A DNA stretch of 64,000 nt. Source: Leishmania mexicana MHOM/GT/2001/U1103. Its lineage: Eukaryota > Euglenozoa > Kinetoplastea > Trypanosomatida > Trypanosomatidae. The stretch covers positions 255,187 through 319,186 of the forward strand of contig NC_018307.1 of the NCBI RefSeq assembly GCF_000234665.1. The letters run 5' to 3'. Shown here one piece after another: positions 53,375 through 63,105 of this stretch; positions within the stretch are counted from its first letter, which is position 1; each line of letters starts with the position of its first letter. A program made the translations under genes and the position numbers. The notes under the pieces are model-generated. The model was not told the origin of the DNA. It searched no databases and saw nothing but the letters and a program-made list of their open reading frames with translations.

Positions 53375-56300
53375 CTACGAGGGCTGCCACGCTGCTCTGG
53401 CACGCTGTTCCTGCTGGATGCGTAACACCTGTGCTTGGGGAAGGTCACCGCGGTTGTGCCGTGACGACGGTGAGGACGGCATGGGCACTGCGGCGACGGT
53501 TGCACCGCGCACTCGTGCGGACATGAACGGCAGCGCGGATGATGCCGGCGCGGCTTCGCTTATCGCAGGCGGGGCAAAGCCGTTGTCTCCAGCAGCGTGC
53601 ACATGATTCGGTTCGCGGCCGTTGCCACCGCGATCGTTGCTGTGACTGCTGGTAGACGTGCTTGTCAAGCTCACGCACGCCCACTCAGCGGTGCGAAGGG
53701 GTGACCTCGGCCGCGGTTGGGTGATGCGCTGTTGCCGGGGATCGCGGGGTCCAACGACGGCAACTGTGCCCGCAACCTTGTCTCCTGTACGCCCGGACGG
53801 CATCAGCTTCCACGCCTCATCTACCGTGTCCTTCGCTCCACCGTTGCTGTCGTGGCGCGCATCGACGCCCTCTCGTGTCGCTGCGGACCATGTGGGTGGA
53901 GGGGCACGCAGCTTAGCGGGACTGCTGGGGGGCACAACGGCTGCAGCGGCCATCGGCGGTGGTGTTCCGATGGCGGCTGTCGCCTGTGCGGAGCGCACGG
54001 GCAGCGAGACGGCGTAGGAGCTGTTGCCCACGGCCGAGCCCTGCGAGATGTCGGTCGCCCCCAAGCGGCTACAATCCGCCGGCGCCGCTGTCCATGCCTC
54101 AGCACGGCTGGCCTGCTGATGCGCACGCAGCGCTGCAGCCATCGCCGCCTGCACTTCGGCGGATGCACGAGGAGGGAGGAGGCCCGACGAACCGGACAGC
54201 ACTGGTCTGCCCTCTCGCACCTCGTCCGCGGGAGCGAGCGCCACGGAGCTGCGCCCTGTTGTGTAGCGTGTCGTCGCCGTGCACGCAGAGGCGTCGTCGC
54301 GCTGCGTGTCGAGTACCGGCCGTGTCTTGCGTGTTGGTGCACCCAGGTAGGCTCGGGCTGTTTCTACAGGTGCTCCGGATGAGATGCGGTGCGGCACACG
54401 GGCGTGTTGCTCGCCTCTGTGCCGATCTCCGGTTATTCTCGCCCGCCCCCACGCCTCGTCTTCGAGCAGCGACGACGACGACGATGACCGCGTGTGCAGC
54501 GACGACGGCAGCGACGGCGACAGCAGCGACGAGGACGTCGTTGTCGTCGAGGAGCCAAGGTTGCGCGTGGAGGGGCGTGACGCGGCGTATCGCATGAAGG
54601 GGCCCGACAGTGATCGGTGACCAGCAGCCTGTGCAGGCGGTGGCGCGCCGTGCCGCGCCGCCGTCCGTGCCGCGGCGGTGAGACCGTCTACCAGGGAAGC
54701 CGAGGAGGTGGCGGTCGCTGCGCCGCGCATCGATGACTGCTGCTGTTGCAAGGCGCCAAACTGCCGCACCCACTCCAGTACAAATCCCATTACCGGGTCC
54801 CGCACGAGCGACCGCGGCGGCGTAGTGCAGCGCGAGGCGGAGGTCGCGGGAGTCGCAATGGGCGGAGGCTGCGACGGCGACGGTGCGCGGAATCTCGACG
54901 TGGCGGTCTCTGCCGTCCCCACGTCCTCGCGCCGTGTTCCATCGGCGACCGCGTTGACCACAAGTTGTGGCGACAGAGCAAGCTGGGATTCGGCCGTGGG
55001 GATCGCGGCCGCGGACGCTGAGGGCAGTGCGACGGCTGCTGCCGGTGCTGTCGACGACCTTTGCACTGCGGCGACCTTCGCAACCTCGCAGAGAAGTTCG
55101 TAGGCGCGACGCTGCTCCTCCTCACGGTCAGCTAGGTTGACACGCTGCAGCCGCTCTTGGTCGAGCAGCGCTGACTGAAGCAGGCGTATTAGCGCGAGCT
55201 GTGGTGCGTCGTGCGAGGCTGTGCGATCTGCTGGGGTGGCTGTGTTGTCCACATGTGCGGAAGGCGCATCAACGGCAGCCGTTGTTGGCAGCGGCACGAA
55301 GGCTGGGAGAGGAGGTGCTTGTACAGCCAGCGACGGCGGGCCGCCGCCATCGGTGGCTGGCACAGCAACAGACGTGTGGTCGCCAGCCATTTCTGCAACC
55401 GCCATAGTTGGCGCTGGCAGCTCTGCCCTCGCCTCCGTCACAACCAAAGGGCTCTCAGCCTCCACAATGACGTCCCGGCGGTCCTCGAGCGCCATCCATC
55501 GGCTGGGGAGTTGCTCCTCTCGGATTGGCGGGTATGGTGGCGGGCAGTACAGCTGCTGCTGCCAGTCGTACGCGGGCACGGCGCCGGCGGGGATGCGCGA
55601 CGTCATCATGTGGTGCACGACGGGACTGATGTCGACCACAACGCGCACTTCTTGGGGCGTTGGCCCTGCTGCCAGCAGCGTCGCAGAGCTGGTGGCGTCG
55701 CGGTTGTCGTCACGTGGTGGTGACAGGTTCACTGCCACCGTCGCCGTGATCGCGCTCGCCTCCCGCTCCGCATCCCCCATGTCCTTCGGCTGCGGCGGTG
55801 TCGCTGTCTGCGGCGGCGAAGGCTCATCTTGCAGCCACGCGGTGGACGTGGTGCGGGGGACGGATACGTGTTCGCGAAGATCGACCTCCGCCGCCGAAGA
55901 TGCATCCATGGGTGTAGCCGGAGCCGCCGCCGCCGCCGTCGTCGTCGCCGTGCTGGTGGGGGTGGCAATTGCGTCGGAGGAGGTGGTGGCGGCGGCGGCT
56001 TGGCGCACCTTCTTGTCCTGACACGAGCGCTCTAGAGCGGCGTGCACGGCGTCCTCCAGTGCTGCCTCCGCGAGCGCGCGAGCGAGCTCGGCGTCCAGCC
56101 GCCGCTGCTGATGCGACCGTGCCCGCGGCGGATGCGCATTCTCTTCCTTGGCGGTTCCAGAGGCGAACTCTGCCCGCTCTTCAAGGCAGCCGACCAGCAT
56201 GAGGCGCAGTATCTCGTGTTCTATGGCAGCCATCACCTGCTGCACCGGGTCTGCGTGCGCCTCTCCGGCCTGCACCTCCAGCACACTCAGCACCGTTGCA

Positions 56301-59300
56301 TCCACGAGCTCGCGAACGAGTGCGGCGTCTCGCAGAGCGGCATCCGACTCCGTCACCCTGCCCATGGATGCGCTGCCGAGTGCGCTGGCGGCGCCAAGGG
56401 ATGGCGGCGCGATGAAGCATGCTCGGATCACCGACAGGCGCCGGCGCGCCTCCGTCAGTGCCCGCGCCTCTGCGGCCATGCGCGGCGAAACATGCACGCT
56501 GCCTCCCCGCAGCGCCGGGTCGCCATAGCCGAGCTCCTGCTCGCGGTAGGACACTGCCGCGGCACTGCTGGCCGGGAGGGGCGTTGTCACAACAACGGCA
56601 GACACCGCGTCGTCCGCCTCTCCTTGACCGCGCCGGCGACGCCTTTGGGCGATGGAGACCGCCTCCAGCACGCCGGTGTCTTCCGCCGCGAGCGCCTGCG
56701 CGTGGCTCTCCACCTCGCGCTCCGCGGCAGCATAGCGCGTCCACGCACGTGCGTAGTCGCTCAGCATAACCAGCGGCACCGGCGCCACGTTGAGGTTGCT
56801 TGGGAGCGCACCGTCACCGTCATCTCCGACGGCGCCGTTGTCCGTGGCGTTGATCAGAACTTCGGCTGGGGCGCCGAAGAAGGCGCCGTCGCAGGGAGGG
56901 AGGGAGCCCGCGGTATTCAAGGCGGCGCGCCCTTCCGCGTCGCCCGTTGACCCGTCGTCGTGCACCGGCGACGAGCCTGGCGGAGCCTTATGGCGGAGTT
57001 CTCTCACGACGCCGGCGCGGTGATACAGCGCCGCTCGTAGCTGCGAATCTACCGCCTGCGGGATGCACGGCACCGGCGAGGCCGCTGCGCACGTGACTGC
57101 TGCCGCTTCACCACCAGCCGGCTGGCTCAGGACCACGTGCAGCCGCCCAACCGATGGCTTGCCCGCCGTCACCCCGGCAGCATCGGTCGCTTCCTGGTAC
57201 GGGCCCGTCCCGCCGTCAGCGCCTTGGTCATCCACGCGCATGGCCTCTGACCATATACCTCTGTATTGTGCGGGTTCTGGCGCGACGCCGCGGCCGTCCA
57301 CCACATCGCCATGCGGGGCGACGGACGACGGGTATGCAGTGGAGGACGCGGCCACGTTCGGCGCCGGTGTTCCCCACCCACCGTGCAGAGGATGCGTGTG
57401 CGAGGGCGCTGTGCCGGCCTCGCTGGAGAGCTCGCTCACGACCTCTGTGTCGAAGCGGTGGCGGAGATGGCGCCTGGTGCGGCCGGTGATGCCGCCGCTT
57501 CCTCCGCCAACGATGACGTGCGGTGATGTGCGTCGCCCACGTCGGCCCGTGGAGAGCCCGGGGCTCTTCAAAACGCGGCCTCTCCCTCCTCGACCGCCAC
57601 GGCCACGCCCGCTGCCGCTCCGCCGCAACTCTGCGCTTCTCCTCCCAACCACCTTCTCGCCGTCGGGGGTGCGCGCATGCCGTTTGGCGGCCGCGGACGA
57701 CGGCGACGCCGACAACGCTCTGCGCGGGGCAGCCTGGTTGAGTCGCTCCACTGCCGACTCACCGGTGTCGGAGGAGGACGGTGCGTGGGAGAGGCGAGGC
57801 CGGTGAGGCACGACGCCATAGAGGCGTGTCCCCTCCGCAAGTCCGGCATCACGCGCTGCCGCGGCCGCGCGTACGTCAGACAACTCGGCCTCCAGCGCAG
57901 CCACGCCGAGACGCTGGCGCGTAGGCGTATCATCCTCAGGAGGGAGGCGCACGTGCAGAGGGAGTGTCATGCGTGCCTGTGTCCGCGGCTGCCGCGGCGG
58001 TGGCCCAGCATCGCCGCCGTACACGGCACGCAGCATCGCTGGTGTGTTCGTGGGAGGTCCTGCACTGGCAACCGCTGCCCCTGCTGGTGTGGCAGCCGCC
58101 AGTGTTGGCACAAGAGCTGATACAGACGGGGCCACCGATAGTGTGACGGTAGCGGTGCTGGTCTGGTCTCCTCTCCTGCCAACTGCTGTCAGGGCCGCAG
58201 CGGGAGGTGCGGGCTGCGTGGTGCTGCGCGCGCTCGGCGCTCGCCCACCGTTGCTGCCGGCGTTTGGGTGTGGCGGCGACGGGAGCGCGCTCCGTGACGG
58301 TGACACAGATAGGGACGACACGGAGGAGAGCGTAAGATGCGCTGCATTGCTGGCAGGCTGCGGTAAGGTCAGATGCTCCGCGTCGAACGGAGTCTTTCTC
58401 GATGTGGCGTCGACGGCAGGCAGACAGACGGCTGTGTCCTCAGCGCGTGCCGCCTTGTGCATCCTTCCAGCGTCACTGGTGTCACTATCATCAGGGCTGG
58501 GTGCCGCCGTCGGTGAGGAGGTCGGGCTGCCAACGGTCCGCCTGCTCTTGCTCCCTCCGCTCGCTGCACTGTTGAACTGCACGCGCGGCCGCTGCCGTCG
58601 ATGCTCCTGCATGGTTCTGGAGGTTACCGCCACCTCCGCTTGTCCGCCCCTTCCAGGACCCTCTGCCGTCGCGTAGCTCTTCATAACGTCCACGGCGCCT
58701 GCGAGCATGTGCTTCGTCGTCTGCTCATGCTGAGCTTGCTGGCGTTGCGCTGCCGCCGCTTGCGAGGCGGTCAGCTTCTGGACGAGAGACTCCTGCTGCT
58801 GCTGCTGTAAGCGACACTCGCGCTGCAGCAGGTGGATTGTCTCGCGATGGTGACGTAGCATCTTGTGCTGCTGGCTCTGGAGGAGCTCGGCATAATGCCG
58901 CCGCTCCTGCTGGCGCTGACGGCGCTCCTCTTGAAGCTGGCGGTCGTACATGGTGCGGAGACGGTCCAGCTCGCTGACGTAGTGGCGCGTCTCCCGCTCT
59001 GCGAGCTCGCGCAGCGCGAGCTCGTACGGCTCTCGCGGCACCGCGGCGTCGTTGCCCGTTGTCAACGCTGGAGTTTGAGGTGCAGGGTACAGTGTGGGGC
59101 GCGCCACGACGGTGTGGAAGGGTGGTAGTGGCCGTGACGGGTCCGCTGCGGCACCGCGAAGGCCGCTGACGGCCTTCAACGCCTGTACCGCCGGCCGCGG
59201 TAGGGACGCGAACAGCAGCTGCTGATCCACCTCGTGCTGCACCTGCACGTCGTGTGTCTCTGGGGCCGCCGATAAACTTGTCAGCGCCTCTCCTCCGCTC

Positions 59301-62089
59301 GCACTGGTGTTGAACTCCACCGGCGACGGTTGACGAGCAGCCGCAGAGGACACTGTCGGCGACACCAGGCGTGCTCGCACGGCAGCGTGTGCCGGGGCGC
59401 TCATGCAGCTCACATCGCGACAGACTCGCTCCAGAAGACGGCGCTGACGGCTCAGCTCGTCCTGCAGCTCGGCAGGGATGGCAGGCATTGCTGCGACGAT
59501 GCGCTGCACCAGAGCAGTCTGCGTTGCCACATCCAGCGATGCGGAGGACAACCGATGTGGGCGGCGTGGGCGCACATCTGACGGAGACCCGCCTTCACCG
59601 CTATGTTTCTTCTCCAGCCCTGCGCGCTGTCGACCAACGCCGTCGTCGGCCTCCGTATCCACCGCAGCTTCGACGACTCGCTTGCCATCACGTGTGTAGC
59701 GACTGCTGGCCACAAGCCATGTGGCAGCAGCGTCGGGAGAGCTGAGGCTGTACCGTAGGAGGTCTTGCACCTCCGTCGGGGTGAGCCCGAGCTCAGCTGC
59801 CGCCGTGGCCCACGTCGGGCCGGAGCGGAGGAGCGCCTCGCGCTTCAGCGCCGCTGGCGAGGGACCGCACGACGCAGGTGGCACGCTTCGCGAACGGCGA
59901 TCATGGCTGCCCTCTATAGTCTCACCTCGCTCATCACTTCTTATGCCTTCCTCTGCGCTCCGACGGCGGGGGCCGGTGGGGTTGTACCCGGCATCGCTGG
60001 CATCCGTGTACGTGCCGTCGTCGTCGTCGGAGACGGTCGACGAGGTGCACGAGCGGGCGGCCGTGTCTAGCAGACGCCGGGCATAGCTCACGGGGTCAAA
60101 GTCTGCTTGGCCACGTTGCCGCTTGTGTTTTCGGTGCCCCCGCGCTGTGGCGGCGGCGCACCGTCCATCGAGAGCGTCGACGACCTCCGTTAGGGAGGCG
60201 GTAGCCCAGTACTCGGAACTGGCGCGACGGGGTCCCACCATGCGGTTCCTGCGAGCGCTACCGTGCCGCTCGCTGTGCTTCATTGCCGCGCTGCTGCTGC
60301 TGCTGGTTGCAGTCGATGAGACTGACGAGGCAGTGACGGAGATGTCACAGGGGGAGCAGCTCTCCGGCCCTCGGGTGCTGTTGGACGGTGCTGCGGCAGG
60401 GCTGTGTGCCTTCGCCTCCGGTGGTGTCGCTCCGGCCTCCGCCGCGGCGGTCCCTCGACGATGTCCGTGCTCGTGCAGACGTCGCTGCACATCTTTCAGC
60501 TCTCGTAGGACTGCTGCGCTCTCGGCTGCCGGCGATAGGACTGTCGCGGGGGGTGACGCCGACGAGGCACCGGCGCGTGCACCCGCGATATCGCGGCTGC
60601 GTTGTGGCGATACGGCACGTCTTTGGCGCTCCGCGGCGCCAGTGGTAATCGCGACTGTGCCCTTCACAGCCGCCTCGGCGTCAGCCTCGGCTTTCAGAAA
60701 CTCGACCACTGCTGCGGGCAGCGCAGGCAGTGCTGCAGCCGTCCTCGTCCGATTTGGTGCCCTCGAGGCGACAGCGGTTGCGTGTGCGCGATTTGCGGCA
60801 ACGCCAGCACCAGCGCGGTCGAAGGCGCGTGCCACGATGCGCGGTTCTGTCGTCGGCCGCCACACACGCTCCCGGGCCTCTGGATCTAGACTCCGGATTC
60901 CGTCCGCGGCGTCCCGCTCGACCACCGTGCAGGGACTGTCGTGTAGCAGGCGCGCGCGCTCTGCCGCTAGTACCGACTGCGCGGCCGACTGCGTAGCTGC
61001 TCGTGCCTGCGTTGGTGCGACGGCGAAGGCGTCCGCCAACGTTTCCGCTAGCTCGCCATCGTCGCCGCCCGCCAGCGATACCTCTTCCATCAACGCTGAT
61101 GCAGGCGCCACGGGTGGAAGCGGCTCGAGTTGCAAGGCTTGTTGGTGAAGCGGCGCCAGCGCAGAGGTCGCGGCTTCACCGCCATCTTCGCTACCATCGG
61201 TGTCTCTGGTGTCATCCTCAGTTCGACCAGTGACAGCGAGGCGCTGTGCTCGGCGAGGCGTCTGACGCTGCCGTTGCTGTCGCGCTGCTACACCGCCGCC
61301 GCGTGCCCAGCGTTCACTCGGCACCACCGCAACCACGATTGGGTCGCCCCCACCCCCGGCCACTCCTGTGGCTTCTGCCGCCGCTGCCGCCTGCTGCTGC
61401 GAGCTAGATCCAGTCGTGAACTGCTCATCCAGGACAGCGTCGACGAGTGATTGGTACGGCGATGCGGCTGACGACGACGCCCGCTTCGCCACTGTTGCGA
61501 GGTGGCGTGCAGCCCCGGGCTGTGGGGGCCGCTTCTGCCGCTGTGATGACGGCGTGCGAGCCGCTGACGTGCAGCGACCGCCAGCAGAGGGCACTGCACT
61601 GCCCCTCGGCGGCGGCACTGAAGCCCTTCCAAGTGACGGTGGCGATGACGAGGAGGGTGGTGGTGGTGCAGGCTTTGGTGGTGACGGTGTCGTTCGACTT
61701 GCCGCGGCTGTCGCCGTCCGTGAGCGCCGTGGCTGGTGCCTTGTAGTCGGTGCCGGAAGCGCCGAGGAGGGGGCTGCTGCAGAATGCGCCGCGGCCGAAC
61801 CGCGAGGACTGCGACCCTGCGCGATGGGGGCGGTAGTTGCGGCGAGGGGCCGCTTGGGCCGGCGTGTCATGGGCGAGGCGGGCAGGGGCAGCGGGAGTGA
61901 AGCATCTTGCTGCTCGGCGTCCAGTGCTTCTTGTGAGCATTGTTGCGGCTGCTCATCAACGGACGAGACCAGCGGTGGTGGTGGTGGTGACGGTGACAAG
62001 GGCCGCGGTGCGGGTGCTGGCGCATCGACAACGGCCGAGGTTGTTTCTTCAGCACCGTCAGGGATGGAGGTCATGACGCGTGTTGTCAT
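53375..62089 (-). CDS. Giant low-complexity coiled-coil protein, 2904 aa, function unknown
   Basis: I do not recognise the family with confidence. Most of the protein is Ala/Ser/Pro/Arg-rich and probably disordered. Ordered islands are as follows. Residues about 750-800 (TWATAAAELGLTPTEVQDLLRYSLSSPDAAATWLVAS) are helical. A strong coiled coil lies at about 1020-1160 (ETRHYVSELDRLRTMYDRQLQEER..., then QHKMLRHHRETIHLLQREC). Helices lie at about 1915-2040 (ALVRELVDATVLSVLEV, AIEHEILRLMLVGCLEE, LARALAEAALEDAVHAALE). A proline/tyrosine-rich island lies near 2180 (YDWQQQLYCPPPYPPIREEQLP). There is no transmembrane segment. The helix set after the coiled coil faintly recalls TALPID3 (a centriole/basal-body protein), but this is speculative. 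The longer frame starts at a non-ATG codon; the ATG at 62089 is the first in frame (another Met follows at residue 6). The acceptor AG at 62245-62246 lies about 155 bases upstream. Confidence 0.7.
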   Translation of the reverse strand: MTTRVMTSIPDGAEETTSAVVDAPAPAPRPLSPSPPPPPLVSSVDEQPQQCSQEALDAEQQDASLPLPLPASPMTRRPKRPLAATTAPIAQGRSPRGSAAAHSAAAPSSALPAPTTRHQPRRSRTATAAASRTTPSPPKPAPPPPSSSSPPSLGRASVPPPRGSAVPSAGGRCTSAARTPSSQRQKRPPQPGAARHLATVAKRASSSAASPYQSLVDAVLDEQFTTGSSSQQQAAAAAEATGVAGGGGDPIVVAVVPSERWARGGGVAARQQRQRQTPRRAQRLAVTGRTEDDTRDTDGSEDGGEAATSALAPLHQQALQLEPLPPVAPASALMEEVSLAGGDDGELAETLADAFAVAPTQARAATQSAAQSVLAAERARLLHDSPCTVVERDAADGIRSLDPEARERVWRPTTEPRIVARAFDRAGAGVAANRAHATAVASRAPNRTRTAAALPALPAAVVEFLKAEADAEAAVKGTVAITTGAAERQRRAVSPQRSRDIAGARAGASSASPPATVLSPAAESAAVLRELKDVQRRLHEHGHRRGTAAAEAGATPPEAKAHSPAAAPSNSTRGPESCSPCDISVTASSVSSTATSSSSSAAMKHSERHGSARRNRMVGPRRASSEYWATASLTEVVDALDGRCAAATARGHRKHKRQRGQADFDPVSYARRLLDTAARSCTSSTVSDDDDGTYTDASDAGYNPTGPRRRSAEEGIRSDERGETIEGSHDRRSRSVPPASCGPSPAALKREALLRSGPTWATAAAELGLTPTEVQDLLRYSLSSPDAAATWLVASSRYTRDGKRVVEAAVDTEADDGVGRQRAGLEKKHSGEGGSPSDVRPRRPHRLSSASLDVATQTALVQRIVAAMPAIPAELQDELSRQRRLLERVCRDVSCMSAPAHAAVRARLVSPTVSSAAARQPSPVEFNTSASGGEALTSLSAAPETHDVQVQHEVDQQLLFASLPRPAVQALKAVSGLRGAAADPSRPLPPFHTVVARPTLYPAPQTPALTTGNDAAVPREPYELALRELAERETRHYVSELDRLRTMYDRQLQEERRQRQQERRHYAELLQSQQHKMLRHHRETIHLLQRECRLQQQQQESLVQKLTASQAAAAQRQQAQHEQTTKHMLAGAVDVMKSYATAEGPGRGGQAEVAVTSRTMQEHRRQRPRVQFNSAASGGSKSRRTVGSPTSSPTAAPSPDDSDTSDAGRMHKAARAEDTAVCLPAVDATSRKTPFDAEHLTLPQPASNAAHLTLSSVSSLSVSPSRSALPSPPHPNAGSNGGRAPSARSTTQPAPPAAALTAVGRRGDQTSTATVTLSVAPSVSALVPTLAAATPAGAAVASAGPPTNTPAMLRAVYGGDAGPPPRQPRTQARMTLPLHVRLPPEDDTPTRQRLGVAALEAELSDVRAAAAARDAGLAEGTRLYGVVPHRPRLSHAPSSSDTGESAVERLNQAAPRRALSASPSSAAAKRHARTPDGEKVVGRRSAELRRSGSGRGRGGRGGRGRVLKSPGLSTGRRGRRTSPHVIVGGGSGGITGRTRRHLRHRFDTEVVSELSSEAGTAPSHTHPLHGGWGTPAPNVAASSTAYPSSVAPHGDVVDGRGVAPEPAQYRGIWSEAMRVDDQGADGGTGPYQEATDAAGVTAGKPSVGRLHVVLSQPAGGEAAAVTCAAASPVPCIPQAVDSQLRAALYHRAGVVRELRHKAPPGSSPVHDDGSTGDAEGRAALNTAGSLPPCDGAFFGAPAEVLINATDNGAVGDDGDGALPSNLNVAPVPLVMLSDYARAWTRYAAAEREVESHAQALAAEDTGVLEAVSIAQRRRRRGQGEADDAVSAVVVTTPLPASSAAAVSYREQELGYGDPALRGGSVHVSPRMAAEARALTEARRRLSVIRACFIAPPSLGAASALGSASMGRVTESDAALRDAALVRELVDATVLSVLEVQAGEAHADPVQQVMAAIEHEILRLMLVGCLEERAEFASGTAKEENAHPPRARSHQQRRLDAELARALAEAALEDAVHAALERSCQDKKVRQAAAATTSSDAIATPTSTATTTAAAAAPATPMDASSAAEVDLREHVSVPRTTSTAWLQDEPSPPQTATPPQPKDMGDAEREASAITATVAVNLSPPRDDNRDATSSATLLAAGPTPQEVRVVVDISPVVHHMMTSRIPAGAVPAYDWQQQLYCPPPYPPIREEQLPSRWMALEDRRDVIVEAESPLVVTEARAELPAPTMAVAEMAGDHTSVAVPATDGGGPPSLAVQAPPLPAFVPLPTTAAVDAPSAHVDNTATPADRTASHDAPQLALIRLLQSALLDQERLQRVNLADREEEQRRAYELLCEVAKVAAVQRSSTAPAAAVALPSASAAAIPTAESQLALSPQLVVNAVADGTRREDVGTAETATSRFRAPSPSQPPPIATPATSASRCTTPPRSLVRDPVMGFVLEWVRQFGALQQQQSSMRGAATATSSASLVDGLTAAARTAARHGAPPPAQAAGHRSLSGPFMRYAASRPSTRNLGSSTTTTSSSLLSPSLPSSLHTRSSSSSSLLEDEAWGRARITGDRHRGEQHARVPHRISSGAPVETARAYLGAPTRKTRPVLDTQRDDASACTATTRYTTGRSSVALAPADEVREGRPVLSGSSGLLPPRASAEVQAAMAAALRAHQQASRAEAWTAAPADCSRLGATDISQGSAVGNSSYAVSLPVRSAQATAAIGTPPPMAAAAVVPPSSPAKLRAPPPTWSAATREGVDARHDSNGGAKDTVDEAWKLMPSGRTGDKVAGTVAVVGPRDPRQQRITQPRPRSPLRTAEWACVSLTSTSTSSHSNDRGGNGREPNHVHAAGDNGFAPPAISEAAPASSALPFMSARVRGATVAAVPMPSSPSSRHNRGDLPQAQVLRIQQEQRARAAWQPS

Positions 62090-62244
62090 GCGTGTGTGTG
62101 TGTGTGGAGGGGACACTGTGCTCTTCGACTCGGTGCCGACCTCCCCCACCCCTTCTGCGCCCCTCCACGAGGAAGTGCCAGGTGGTGGTGGCTACAGCTG
62201 TAAGCTCGCAGGCAAGTGTACGCACGCGATGGGCGTAGAGGATA

Positions 62245-62272
62245 CTGGTGAGGGGGGAGGGGTGGTGAGTCA
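62245..62272 (-). promoter_or_regulatory. Probable trans-splice acceptor for the 2904-aa protein gene
   Basis: The minus strand reads CACCACCCCTCCCCCCTCACCAG (plus 62245-62267, with the C/T stretch reaching 62272), a textbook tract plus AG, 156 bases before the ATG at 62089. Confidence 0.5.
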
Positions 62273-62475
62273 GTGGTGCGAGGAGGCGGGTGTGCGGGGG
62301 TGCGGCAGTAGGGGGTGACGCCGTTGTGCTCCCCCGACAAGGTCTCCCGCGTCCGCTGCGATGGTTAGGGGGCGGTGGTGGTGGTGGGGGGGGGAGGGCT
62401 CTATGACACTGTCTGCGCTCTTGATGTTGGCGCGTGTGTCTGCCTGTGCGAGCGCATGGGACGATGTTGATCGAC

Positions 62476-62508
62476 CACACACACACACATACACACACAC
62501 ACACACAG
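62476..62508. repeat. (CA)n microsatellite
   Basis: About 33 bases of CA with one CATA interruption, in the spacer downstream of the phosphotransferase stop codon. Confidence 0.85.
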
Positions 62509-63105
62509 GCGGCGGGGGCTCTGATAGGGGAAGGGGGAAGGGTGATGAGGGTGGAACGGTGACATGAAGCGCGTGACTGGGTCGGGCACGGCGAGTGACA
62601 AGGCCTTGTACATGCGTGTGTGCATCAGTATCTACACACCCACAGGCAGAGTCAGCATCGCGGGCGCCGCAAGACGCCGCACCTGCGAAGTCCTTCGTCG
62701 ACACGTGTCGCGCACATGTGACGCTTTCTGCGTGCGTGAGCACACGTGTGCATGGCAGTGGGACGGATGCACGAGGGGTCGTTAGGCGTCGCTGCGCGCC
62801 ACAACTTAGAAAAAGACCAGCGAAACAACCGCGTAAAAGCGGCAGCGGGGAGTTGCAGGCAGGACCGGCCAGTGTGCGTATGCGTGTGCGTGTAGGAGGG
62901 GGTGGCCGCCGGCAGCCGTCCTTGCGCATGCCGTCCAACCCATTTCGCCTGTCCGGGAGCGCACACACGGATAAGCCGCCGTCCCTCCTCGCGCACGCCC
63001 ACACGCCCCACCCACCCCCTCGCGCCTGCCATCACAGAGCGTCATGGAGGTATGCAGACAGTGGTAGGGCGGGGGGAGGTGAGAGGGAGGATGGCCCCGA
63101 CAGGA

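Larger units (their letters stand above)
62090..63105 (-). other. Intergenic spacer (1 kb) with (CA)n
   Basis: The minus strand has a pyrimidine tract at plus 62247-62272 with AG at 62245-62246. A GT run lies at 62091-62105 and a long CA/TA-CA run at 62476-62508. G runs at 62384-62396 give C tracts on the sense strand. Frames here are low-complexity; no gene is called. Confidence 0.5.

Noticed and set aside
60123..61148. A 341-codon plus-strand frame inside the 2904-aa protein gene (and 61368-62318)
   Set aside because: It is antisense to a long coding frame, with Ser/Ala/Arg/Cys-rich translation; a codon-shadow effect of GC-rich third positions.
2135..63105. tRNA, snoRNA or other structured RNA genes in the spacers
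   Set aside because: I looked for tRNA B-box-like and cloverleaf patterns and saw none convincing. Small C/D or H/ACA RNAs cannot be excluded by eye.
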